From the NCBI RefSeq assembly GCF_900104605.1, contig NZ_LT629960.1:1178001-1242000 (forward strand): DNA of 64,000 nucleotides, given 5' to 3'. Positions 35,298 to 42,595 of this stretch are shown in pieces. The stretch comes from Tidjanibacter massiliensis. GTDB taxonomy: Bacteria; Bacteroidota; Bacteroidia; Bacteroidales; Rikenellaceae. The notes beneath the pieces are model-generated. The model made no database searches. It was not told the DNA's origin and saw only the letters and a program-made list of their open reading frames with translations. The first letter of the stretch is position 1; each line of letters starts with the position of its first letter. The position numbers and the translations under genes are program-made.

Positions 35298-37034
35298 ATG
35301 AAACGGCTTGCAACCGCCGCTGCGCTCGCTCTCCTGTGTGCAGCCGCATCGTGTACGAAGATACCCGAAAGGTATTCGCCCGAACCGCCCCGGATTATCC
35401 TCGAAAGCGACGAACCCATTTACAGAATCAAGGTCAATGAACCGCTGAAACTCACGCCTACGGTGGAGAACGCCGGAGACGATGCCGCCTATCGCTGGTC
35501 GATAGAGGGCGAAGTGGTAGGCTACGAACCCACCTTCACCTACGTCGGCACGGAGGCGGGCTCGGTCTATCTCCTGTTCGAGGTCATCAACGACAGCGGA
35601 CAGGACGAAGCCGAAATGCGGATAGACGTCATGCCGTACCGGTTCCCCGCCATTACGCTGATCGTTCCCGCGAACGGCTATTCGCTGCTCCGGGGCGAAG
35701 AACTCACCTTCTCCCCCGAAGTGGACAACGCCGAAGTCTCCGCATTCGAATGGAAAGTGAACGGCACAACAGTCTCCGCAACGCAGGAATATACGTTCCG
35801 CGGGGAGGAAACCGGCGAGTACGCCCTCTCCTTCACCGCCTCCAACGAAGACGGTACAGACTCCGTGACGTTCACGGTACGGGTATGCACCGAAGAGCAG
35901 ATGGCCTTCGACTGGCGGTTTGAACAGACCGCCTACAATGTCTCCGTGGGCCGCACGGTCTTCATCCGCCCCTACTATACGGAGAACGCTTTCGACGCCG
36001 TTTACACATGGAAGGTAAACGGAGAGCCCGTCGAGGCCCCCGCCGTGGAGACGGTCTATGCGGGGCCGGCTCCTGCCTGTATCCTCGCCTTCACCCCACC
36101 GTCCGAAGGGACATACGAGGTAGAGGCCGTCATGACGAACAGCTATGTGGAACGCACGCAGCTCTTCACCGTCCATTGCTGTCCTGCGGAAGGCACCTAT
36201 CGCAGAACGCCTTCGGCGGCCAGTGCGGCCCAATGGAACAAAGTGTATGAGTTCACGGCCGCTCCGGGGCAGTTCGTCAACGAACACTATACGGCCGCCG
36301 ACCCGGAAGCGGCCTGCGCATATGCGGACAGCCGCATGAGGGAAGCCGCCTATGTATCGCTCGGCGCTTTCGGAGGCTGCCTGGTCGTAGGATTCGACCA
36401 CAGCATCGAGAACGACGGCGGCTACAACATCCGGGTGGACGGCAATTCGTTTGAAGGCTCCTCCGAGCCGGGTATCGTGTGGGTGATGCAGGACGAGAAC
36501 GGCAACGGACTGCCGGACGATACATGGTACGAACTGAAAGGCAGCGAATACGGCGGTGCCGAAACACGACTCGACTATGCGGTGACCTATTACCGTCCCG
36601 ACTCCCCCGGCCAACCCGTGGCCTGGACCGACAACGAAGGCGGCAGCGGACAGGTGGATTACCTGCCGGCATTCCATACGCAGGACTACTACTATCCGGC
36701 ATGGATTACGGGGGACACCTATACCCTGATAGGCCGCAAACTGAAACCCCGGACGGAGATGATAACCGAGAATTACTGGGTGAACCACGAATACGAGTGG
36801 GGCTACTCGGACAACTTCAGCCCTATCGACCGTCTGGCCGACGACAACCACAATGCCTCCGTAAACTGCAACTACTTCAAGATAAGCAATGCCGTGACAT
36901 ACGACGGCCGTCCCGCCGACCTGAAGTACATCGACTTCGTGAAGATTCAGACGGGTGTACAGGCCAAGGCTGGATGGCTCGGCGAGAACTCCACGGAAGT
37001 ATTCGGCATCAGCGACTACAACCTGCTTAAATAA
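35298..37034 (+). CDS. Ig/PKD-repeat surface lipoprotein of the cobalamin operon
   Basis: 578 residues from ATG 35298, lipobox CAAASC. Three Ig/PKD-like repeats follow: about 33-120 (NEPLKLTPTVENAGDDAAYR), 125-205 (EELTFSPEVDNAEVSAFEWK) and 210-300 (VFIRPYYTENAFDAVYTWKV). Then comes a distinct C-terminal domain (about 305-578) with GGCLVVGFDHSIENDGGYNI, PDDTWYELKGSEYGG and DNFSPIDRLADDNHNASVNC. That domain is known from Bacteroidetes cell-surface proteins near B12 genes. BtuH and related lipoproteins bind cobalamin in such operons; whether this one does is an inference from position. Confidence 0.75.
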   Translation: MKRLATAAALALLCAAASCTKIPERYSPEPPRIILESDEPIYRIKVNEPLKLTPTVENAGDDAAYRWSIEGEVVGYEPTFTYVGTEAGSVYLLFEVINDSGQDEAEMRIDVMPYRFPAITLIVPANGYSLLRGEELTFSPEVDNAEVSAFEWKVNGTTVSATQEYTFRGEETGEYALSFTASNEDGTDSVTFTVRVCTEEQMAFDWRFEQTAYNVSVGRTVFIRPYYTENAFDAVYTWKVNGEPVEAPAVETVYAGPAPACILAFTPPSEGTYEVEAVMTNSYVERTQLFTVHCCPAEGTYRRTPSAASAAQWNKVYEFTAAPGQFVNEHYTAADPEAACAYADSRMREAAYVSLGAFGGCLVVGFDHSIENDGGYNIRVDGNSFEGSSEPGIVWVMQDENGNGLPDDTWYELKGSEYGGAETRLDYAVTYYRPDSPGQPVAWTDNEGGSGQVDYLPAFHTQDYYYPAWITGDTYTLIGRKLKPRTEMITENYWVNHEYEWGYSDNFSPIDRLADDNHNASVNCNYFKISNAVTYDGRPADLKYIDFVKIQTGVQAKAGWLGENSTEVFGISDYNLLK

Positions 37035-37355
37035 CGGGGAGCCGTATCGAAACATCTTGAAACCGGGACACGTTTTCCGCCGCCCAGTCTTGCCGACGGC
37101 AGAAGAGGACGATATTCCGACCGCAAACACGGGAAGGGGCCTATCATGTTATTTGCCATAACTTACTCCCCCTTCCCGCGGGCGGCGGAATACTGCGCGA
37201 TACGTTCCCGAAGAAATGCCTGCGACCACTGCTCCGCCGTACCCGCACGCAAACGGCACGTTTCCTGCATTTATCTTTCCTGTGTCCGTTCCGGGACATC
37301 GCCCGCTCCGCGAATGAAAAGTCAATCCAAGCTTCAGGCACTCCGCCAATAAGTT
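37035..37355. other. Intergenic stretch after the cobalamin operon
   Basis: About 320 bases with no convincing gene. No strong terminator was seen directly after 37034. The 3' part leads into a sigma-54-like promoter at 37356. Confidence 0.4.
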
Positions 37356-37371
37356 TGGCACGCCTTTTGTT
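37356..37371 (+). promoter_or_regulatory. Candidate sigma-54 (RpoN) promoter
   Basis: TGGCACG, four bases, then TTGT: GG and GT are 12 bases apart, as required for a -24/-12 promoter (consensus TGGCACGnnnnTTGC). Predicted start about 37382, 22 bases before the copper-storage-like gene. The last base of the -12 pair is T instead of C. No TAnnTTTG box is visible between this element and the gene. Confidence 0.5.
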
Positions 37372-37403
37372 CCTTTAAGGACAAAGCGATTTTTTTAAAC
37401 ACT

Positions 37404-37754
37404 ATGATTATGGAAGACAATATTTTATCACTCCTAAATAGCATCTACGAATGTCAGTCCGCATGCAAGTATTGTTTCAACGCTTGCCTCGAAGAGGCGC
37501 GAATCGACATGATGAGGCGCTGTATCAAACGGACGGTAGAATGCGCAGAGATATGCGAACATACGGCATCGTCGCTCGCCTATACGGGTGACTTCACGCA
37601 CGAGGTACTCAGCATCTGTATCAAGGCCTGCGAAGAGTGTGCCGCCGAATGCCGCAAACACAACCACCTCCACTGCATGGAGTGCGCGAAAAGCTGCAGC
37701 GAATGTGCCGAAGCCTGCCACGACTATATGGACGAATACAGGAAAATAGCCTGA
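37404..37754 (+). CDS. Four-helix-bundle copper-binding protein (DUF326, Csp-like)
   Basis: 116 residues, or 114 from the second ATG at 37410. It contains about 15 Cys, mostly as CxxxC pairs along helices: CQSACKYCFNAC, CIKRTVECAEICEH, CIKACEECAAECRKH and CMECAKSCSECAEACHDY. This is the pattern of the cytosolic copper-storage protein Csp3 and related proteins, whose four-helix bundle fills with Cu(I). No signal peptide is present, so it is probably cytosolic. A copper role agrees with copA about 6.6 kb away. It may also belong to the hydrogenase neighbourhood by chance. Confidence 0.85.
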   Translation: MIMEDNILSLLNSIYECQSACKYCFNACLEEARIDMMRRCIKRTVECAEICEHTASSLAYTGDFTHEVLSICIKACEECAAECRKHNHLHCMECAKSCSECAEACHDYMDEYRKIA

Positions 37755-37841
37755 GCAGCGCCACAGAGAACCGATACGTTCCAGCGCAACTGCTTTGTAA
37801 CAAAAATGTTCCTAAAATAATTTAAAAAATTATTAAAATAA

Positions 37842-37873
37842 TTTGGAAAATCAGAAATACGGGCTTATCTTTG
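37842..37873 (+). promoter_or_regulatory. Promoter of a candidate small RNA
   Basis: TTTG (37842-37845), a 20-base spacer, then TATCTTTG (37866-37873), in an AT-rich stretch. No start codon follows that opens a frame of any length before the terminator. Confidence 0.7.
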
Positions 37874-37879
37874 CAGTGA

Positions 37880-37969
37880 AGTTTTAAGGTTCATTTTAGG
37901 TTAGTAGTTTTAGGTTAGTGAAGGAAATACGGTCCGAGGGCTCTGCCCCGACCGGGTTTCCTTTTTTTT
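37880..37969 (+). ncRNA. Candidate small RNA with repeated TTTTAGGTTAGT motif
   Basis: A complete transcription unit of about 90 bases: the promoter above, then three related units (TTTTAAGGTTCA, TTTTAGGTTAGT, TTTTAGGTTAGT), then a GC-rich hairpin (GGAAA-CGGTC-GGG / CCC-GACCG-TTTCC, 37923-37961) followed by eight T. The unit contains no reading frame. I could not assign it to a known family (6S RNA and SRP RNA were considered and did not fit by eye). The repeats are unpaired and could be target- or protein-binding sites. Confidence 0.55.
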
Positions 37970-37971
37970 AT

Positions 37972-38400
37972 ACCTTCCGTATACCCTCCCATATAGGGCC
38001 GTAGCGTGCGAAGCACCAACCAAGCTCTCCCTGTTCGTATCCGTCATGTACCTGTCTGAAACGGAACAGCCGCAAACCGTTCCGGTCACCCCGACCGCTA
38101 CCGGCCTCTTCCACCGCCACCCGACACCTTGCTCTTTCCAGTTCCTCCCAAATGCTCCGCCTGCTCCTTCTGCGGTTCCTCATGCCCAACCCGCAGCAGG
38201 ACAGCGAACGGCCCGGCAGCGACAGGCAATACACCGACCGCTCCCCGCCACCCTTTCCGCCAGCCTCGTCCACACCCGGAATCCGTCTCCTTCCCGTCTG
38301 CCGCAGCGCAGCAGACCACCGTAGCACCCGCGAAAACCATCCGAGCGAAAGATTGGAATAAAAATATTTCCGAAAAATTCGCTCGATTCCGATTTTTCCT
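37972..38400. other. Intergenic stretch before tRNA-Leu(CAG)
   Basis: About 430 GC-rich bases. Open frames exist on both strands but translate to Arg/Pro-rich, low-complexity sequence. I see no gene. It ends in AT-rich promoter DNA for the tRNA. Confidence 0.4.
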
Positions 38401-38408
38401 TATATTTG
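38401..38408 (+). promoter_or_regulatory. Candidate -7 element of tRNA-Leu(CAG) (TATATTTG)
   Basis: A perfect TAnnTTTG 45 bases before the tRNA 5' end. Confidence 0.6.
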
Positions 38409-38452
38409 CACTCCGTTCGGGCGAACGAAAACCCGGACAGCCTACCAGCCAT

Positions 38453-38539
38453 GCCCAGGTGGTGGAATTGGTAGACACGCTAGTTTCAGGTACTAGTGCT
38501 AGTGATAGTGTGCAGGTTCGAGTCCTGTCCTGGGCACCA
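38453..38539 (+). tRNA. tRNA-Leu (CAG)
   Basis: Acceptor GCCCAGG/CCTGGGC, anticodon stem CTAGT/ACTAG around TTCAGGT (anticodon CAG), a long variable arm, T loop GTTCGAGTC, discriminator A, CCA encoded. It shares its acceptor and D arm with tRNA-Leu(GAG) at 26076. Confidence 0.93.
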
Positions 38540-38542
38540 ACG

Positions 38543-38580
38543 ACAGGCCCGCTGAATTCCAGCGGGCCTGTTTACTTTTT
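38543..38580 (+). terminator. Terminator of tRNA-Leu(CAG)
   Basis: ACAGGCCCGCTG / CAGCGGGCCTGT perfect 12-bp stem followed by a T-rich tail. Confidence 0.85.
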
Positions 38581-38861
38581 TCTCATGAGGAAGCGACCTT
38601 GCGCGGTCGCGGCTGCGCTGCAACCGGTAGTTGCACCGAATACAAATCCGTCGACCTGTATGCAGCCAATCGGGCGAACTTCCCCGGCCCACCTCCCTTC
38701 CGTCGCCTCCGTTTTCTCCCCGACCGGCCGCCAGCGGGAAAATGCTTTCTTACGTTGCTCTATTCCCATTCGACATCGCGCTATACACCAACTACTTACC
38801 TGTTCCGAACGATAGGATTCGACAGAACCGTGTCATTAACAGGATTAAATCCGATAGTTTT

Positions 38862-38894
38862 TTTGCATATACGGAAGGAAAGTGCGTATTTTTG
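38862..38894 (+). promoter_or_regulatory. Promoter of the [FeFe]-hydrogenase operon
   Basis: TTTG (38862-38865), a 21-base spacer and TATTTTTG (38887-38894). Predicted start near 38901, some 235 bases ahead of the first gene. The 300 bases between the tRNA terminator and this promoter show nothing else. Confidence 0.6.
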
Positions 38895-38900
38895 CGGCAG

Positions 38901-39135
38901 GAAAAACGAAGATATAACACACAAATAAAAACACAGCATATTTATGCGCGACCATAGCGGTATTTCTTAGCCGGTATGGCCCATGAACGCCGGGGGCCCT
39001 GCAACGGCCCTTTTCGGCGAACAACGGGGGTAGGCCGATTTTCCGCCCCCGCAATTATTAGTGATTTTTCGACGTTATGTAGATAACTATTACTATTTTT
39101 ATAGCTCGGAAAACACATAAAGCCAACCGGAAACC
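38901..39135 (+). other. Long 5' leader of the hydrogenase operon with GC-rich foldable segment
   Basis: Between about 38955 and 39055 the leader has complementary GC-rich blocks (GCCGGTATGGCCC, CGCCGGGGGCCCTG, CGGGGGTAGGCC, CCGCCCCCGC) with an AT-rich spacer up to the start codon. This is longer and more structured than other leaders in the window. I could not match it to a known riboswitch class, and the fold needs computation. Confidence 0.35.
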
Positions 39136-39381
39136 ATGGGAAAAAGGCGCATCAGTATTTGCCTCGGCAGCTCCTGTTTCGCACGCGGGAACAATGCCAA
39201 TATAGCGGTCGTCAAACAGTTCCTTGCCGACAGAGGCCTGGAAGCGGAGGTGACCTTCACGGGGCAGTTGTGCGAAAACATGTGCAACAGGGGACCCATC
39301 ATCTGCATCGACGACCAGGTCTATGAAGAGGTGAACCTGTCATTGCTCCATAAGATACTCGAAGAGGAATTCAAATGCTAA
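39136..39381 (+). CDS. 2Fe-2S thioredoxin-like ferredoxin (NuoE/HydC type)
   Basis: 81 residues of the thioredoxin-like 2Fe-2S fold: ISICLGSSCFARG (Cys9 and Cys14), then LCENMCNRGPII (Cys46 and Cys50), the four ligands being Cx4C and Cx3C. Such small proteins pass electrons to or from [FeFe]-hydrogenases and NADH dehydrogenase modules. It is the first gene of the operon and its end overlaps the start of the sensory hydrogenase gene by seven bases. Confidence 0.85.
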   Translation: MGKRRISICLGSSCFARGNNANIAVVKQFLADRGLEAEVTFTGQLCENMCNRGPIICIDDQVYEEVNLSLLHKILEEEFKC

Positions 39382-41102
39382 GGCCCGTATATACAGAACC
39401 GGAAAACTGCCAGGATTGCTACAAATGCATCCGGGAGTGCCCAGTGAAGGCTATCAGGATTGAGAACAACAAGGCCTCCATCATAGCCGAACGCTGCGTA
39501 TATTGCGGCCACTGCACGCAGGTGTGCCCGACAGGAGCGAAAAAGATACGCGACGGCCTGACGCGGGCCAAGCTCGTCGTATCGAAACATCCCGGCAAGA
39601 TGTACATGTCCCTCGCGCCCTCCTATGTGAGCGAATTCGGAGACATACCGGTCGGCAGGCTGATAAGCGCAATAAAGCGTCTCGGTTTCGCAGGCGTATC
39701 CGAAACGGCGCTCGGTGCGGAACTGGTAACCGCCGAAACGGAACGTTTCCTCGCGGCAGCACCCGAAGGGGTTTACCTCTCTTCGGCATGTCCGGTCGTG
39801 GTGGACTACATCCGCAAATACGCACCCGAACTGACAGCCAACATCACGCCCATCGTATCGCCCATGATAGCCCATGCCAAAATTCTGAAGGAGCTCTACG
39901 GCGACGACATCAAAATCATCTTCGCGGGCCCCTGCATCGGCAAGAAATCGGAAGCCGATACCTACGGCGGCCTTGTGGAGGTGGCCATCACCTTCAAGGA
40001 CCTGCGGACGTGGTTCGAACGGGAGGGTATCGAACCGGCGGAGACCGAGGCCGACGGCGAAGAGACCTTCGTCCCCTACCACTCCGGAGCCGGGGCGATG
40101 TATCCGGTAGAGGGAGGCATGCTCGCCGGATTCCGTTCGCCGGGCAGGCGAGCTACGCATATGGCTTTTTCGGACCTGCCCACCGTCAAGGGCGTGCTCG
40201 AACAACTCGACACCGTGAACCGCCGCGATACGATATTCATGGAACTGCTCGCCTGCAAGGGCGGATGCATCAACGGCCCGGCCAAGCTCAAGGCTACCTC
40301 CCTGGCCATCAAACGTTACGACATCATGGACAAGTGCGAGACGGGAAATCCCTCAAAGGATTTCAGCCATCTAGACCTGCATGCCGACTTTCCGGCCGAC
40401 CCGCAGGAGACGAAGACCACCTACCCCGAATACCGGATAAAGGAGGCGCTCGCGGCCGTCGGCAAGACGACTGCGGCGGACGAGCTCAACTGCAGTTCGT
40501 GCGGCTACGACACCTGCCGCGACTTTGCGGTAGCGATGCTCGAAGGACGGGCCGAGGACAACATGTGTGCCTCATACATGCGGAAGGTGGCTCACGACAA
40601 GGCAACGGCCCTGCTGCAGAAGATACCCGCCGGAGTGGTGATAGTGAACGAAGAGCTCAAGATAGTGGACATGAACCGCACCTTCGCAGCCTGCATGGGA
40701 GAGGATACGCTGGGCGTCTACGACATGTTCCCCGGCATGGAGGGGGCCTCGCTGAAAGGGCTCTGCCCGTTCGAGTCCATGTTCCGCACCGTGCTCGCCA
40801 CGGGCGAGGAGCTCCGCGAACGGCGCATCAACGAGGGCGAGCGAACATGGCTGCTCTCCATCTACAACATACAGCCGCAGAAACAGGTCTTCGGCCTGCT
40901 GCAAAACCTGCACGAACCTGCGGTGCGGAAAGAATGGATGCTCGAAAAGACGCGCGAAGTGATACGGAACCACATGCTGACCGTCCAGAAGGTGGCCGGC
41001 CTGCTGGGGGAAAACGCCGCCTATACGGACGCGACGCTGCGTTCCATCATGGAAGCATACGACAAGCCGGGCAAGGACGACGGCGGAAACAAAACGAACT
41101 GA
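39375..41102 (+). CDS. hydS: Sensory-type [FeFe]-hydrogenase (HydS, group C) with PAS-like region
   Basis: 575 residues. Two 4Fe-4S motifs at the N-terminus (CQDCYKCIRECP, CVYCGHCTQVCP) are followed by H-cluster motifs L1 SSACP (136-140), L2 GPCIGKKSE (185-193) and L3 LLACKGGCINGP (291-302). A further Cys cluster CSSCGYDTC...C (373-398) precedes a PAS-like sensor region (about 408-520). L1 in catalytic enzymes is TSCCP; here the first Cys, the proton-transfer residue, is Ala138. This change is characteristic of sensory HydS. The next gene is a SpoIIE-type phosphatase, the usual output partner of one sensory subgroup. It probably reports hydrogen or redox state rather than making hydrogen. Confidence 0.88.
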   Translation: MLRPVYTEPENCQDCYKCIRECPVKAIRIENNKASIIAERCVYCGHCTQVCPTGAKKIRDGLTRAKLVVSKHPGKMYMSLAPSYVSEFGDIPVGRLISAIKRLGFAGVSETALGAELVTAETERFLAAAPEGVYLSSACPVVVDYIRKYAPELTANITPIVSPMIAHAKILKELYGDDIKIIFAGPCIGKKSEADTYGGLVEVAITFKDLRTWFEREGIEPAETEADGEETFVPYHSGAGAMYPVEGGMLAGFRSPGRRATHMAFSDLPTVKGVLEQLDTVNRRDTIFMELLACKGGCINGPAKLKATSLAIKRYDIMDKCETGNPSKDFSHLDLHADFPADPQETKTTYPEYRIKEALAAVGKTTAADELNCSSCGYDTCRDFAVAMLEGRAEDNMCASYMRKVAHDKATALLQKIPAGVVIVNEELKIVDMNRTFAACMGEDTLGVYDMFPGMEGASLKGLCPFESMFRTVLATGEELRERRINEGERTWLLSIYNIQPQKQVFGLLQNLHEPAVRKEWMLEKTREVIRNHMLTVQKVAGLLGENAAYTDATLRSIMEAYDKPGKDDGGNKTN

Positions 41103-41112
41103 AGAGTCTGCA

Positions 41113-42297
41113 GTGAGGGTAAACGGAGATTTCATAGAGGTCGATTGTTTCCAGAAGAACAAGGGAGACAACATCGTATGCGGGGACTCGTTCGTGTCGC
41201 ACAAGTTCAAGGAGGAGGGGCGCGTCATCAGCGTACTCTCCGACGGACTGGGAAGCGGCATCAAGGCGAGCGTACTCTCCACTATGACATCTTCGATGCT
41301 GCTCAACTTTTCGATGATGAACGAGGACATCACTGCGGCCGCGGCCTCCATCATCAAGACGCTACCGCGCGACGAGGTGCGCAAGATAAGCTACTCGACC
41401 TTCTGTCTCTGCGACATAGACTGCTTCGGCAACACCCGGATAGCGGAGTACGAAAATCCGGCCTACTACCTTTTCCGGGGCGGCCAGTTCGTGGATGTGG
41501 AGAAGAAACGGATACCGGTCGAGCGCGACGACATGGGACAGACGGCCATGTGGCTCTCGGAGTTCGCCATGGAGAAGGAGGACCGGATAATCTTCTTCAG
41601 CGACGGCGTCAGCCAGTCGGGCATGGGCAACCGCAACATGCCCTTCGGCTGGGAAGAGGGTGCAAAGGCATTCATCCGGGAGTGCGTCGCCCGGAACCCG
41701 TCGATATCGGCCAAGGAACTGGCACGGAAGGTGGTCATCGAGTCCGAGAAGAACGACGGCTACACACTCAAGGACGACACGAGCTGCTGCGTCATCTACA
41801 TGCGCAAGCCGAGAAACCTGCTCATCTGTACGGGGCCTCCCTTCGACGAGAAAAACGACGCCTACCTGAGCAAGCTCGTCACGGAGTTTCCGGGACGGAA
41901 AATCATCTGCGGGGGAACGACGGCCAACATCCTCTCCCGCGAAACGGGCCGGGAGATTACGCTCGATATGGAGATGATGGAACCAGACCTGCCGCCGGCC
42001 TCACGTATGGAGGGCATCGACCTCATCACGGAAGGCATCCTCACGCTCAGCCGGGTGGAGAGCCTGCTCTCCGGCGACGGAGGAGATGGACAGCGGCGCG
42101 GCGGACCGGCCGACCAAATATTGCAGATGCTCGCCGACAGCGACAAGATAACGTTTCTGGTCGGCACGCGCATCAACATCGCCCATCAGGACCCCACCCT
42201 GCCGGTGGAGCTGGAAATACGGCGCAACGTCGTGAAGAAGATAAAATACCTGCTCGAAACCAAATGGCTGAAAGACGTCGACATTACATACTTATGA
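41113..42297 (+). CDS. SpoIIE/PP2C-type protein phosphatase of the hydrogenase operon
   Basis: 394 residues. The start is GTG at 41113, ten bases after hydS; no earlier in-frame ATG fits. The PP2C/SpoIIE motifs are visible: GDNIVCGDSFVSHKF (18-32), VLSDGLGSGIKASVLS (41-56, metal-binding Asp44) and RIIFFSDGVSQSGMG (about 155-170). A C-terminal domain of about 160 residues follows (from about 235, NLLICTGPPFDEKND). The enzyme presumably dephosphorylates an anti-anti-sigma-type or other Ser-phosphorylated regulator when the upstream hydrogenase sensor signals. That partner is not in the window. Confidence 0.88.
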   Translation: MRVNGDFIEVDCFQKNKGDNIVCGDSFVSHKFKEEGRVISVLSDGLGSGIKASVLSTMTSSMLLNFSMMNEDITAAAASIIKTLPRDEVRKISYSTFCLCDIDCFGNTRIAEYENPAYYLFRGGQFVDVEKKRIPVERDDMGQTAMWLSEFAMEKEDRIIFFSDGVSQSGMGNRNMPFGWEEGAKAFIRECVARNPSISAKELARKVVIESEKNDGYTLKDDTSCCVIYMRKPRNLLICTGPPFDEKNDAYLSKLVTEFPGRKIICGGTTANILSRETGREITLDMEMMEPDLPPASRMEGIDLITEGILTLSRVESLLSGDGGDGQRRGGPADQILQMLADSDKITFLVGTRINIAHQDPTLPVELEIRRNVVKKIKYLLETKWLKDVDITYL

Positions 42298-42340
42298 CAT
42301 AAAGACATCCGAAGGTACTTTAAAGAAATGGCTGAGAACT

Positions 42341-42595
42341 ATGGGTAAAATCGAATTAAAAATCTGTATGGGCACGATGTGCTACGTCATGGGCGGCGCC
42401 GAACTGAAAGCCGCGATAGACTCCCTGCCGCACGAAGAAAGGGAACAAATCCAAATCAGTTACTCTCCGTGCCTGGGGATGTGCAACGACGGCGGGGAAC
42501 CGCCCTACGTACAGGTCAACGGCCGCACGATAGCCCGCGTAAGCACGGCGGGACTCATACAAATATTAAAGGAAGAATTGCACAATGCTTTATGA
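42341..42595 (+). CDS. Second 2Fe-2S thioredoxin-like ferredoxin
   Basis: 84 residues: KICMGTMCYVMGG (Cys9, Cys14) and SPCLGMCNDGGEPPYV (Cys44, Cys48). The fold is as for the first small protein of the operon but only loosely similar to it, with a longer insertion. Its last bases overlap the next hydrogenase gene by 11 bases, suggesting translational coupling and a partnership with that enzyme. Confidence 0.85.
   Translation: MGKIELKICMGTMCYVMGGAELKAAIDSLPHEEREQIQISYSPCLGMCNDGGEPPYVQVNGRTIARVSTAGLIQILKEELHNAL

Noticed and set aside
34074-37130. A 1018-codon minus-strand frame opposite the B12 surface lipoproteins
   Set aside because: Antisense to BtuG and the Ig-repeat protein, no signal or motif, explained by codon bias.
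37968-38327. A 119-residue minus-strand frame between the small RNA and tRNA-Leu(CAG)
   Set aside because: Low-complexity Arg/Gly-rich sequence, no start context, no homology pattern, and it runs into the small RNA terminator region.
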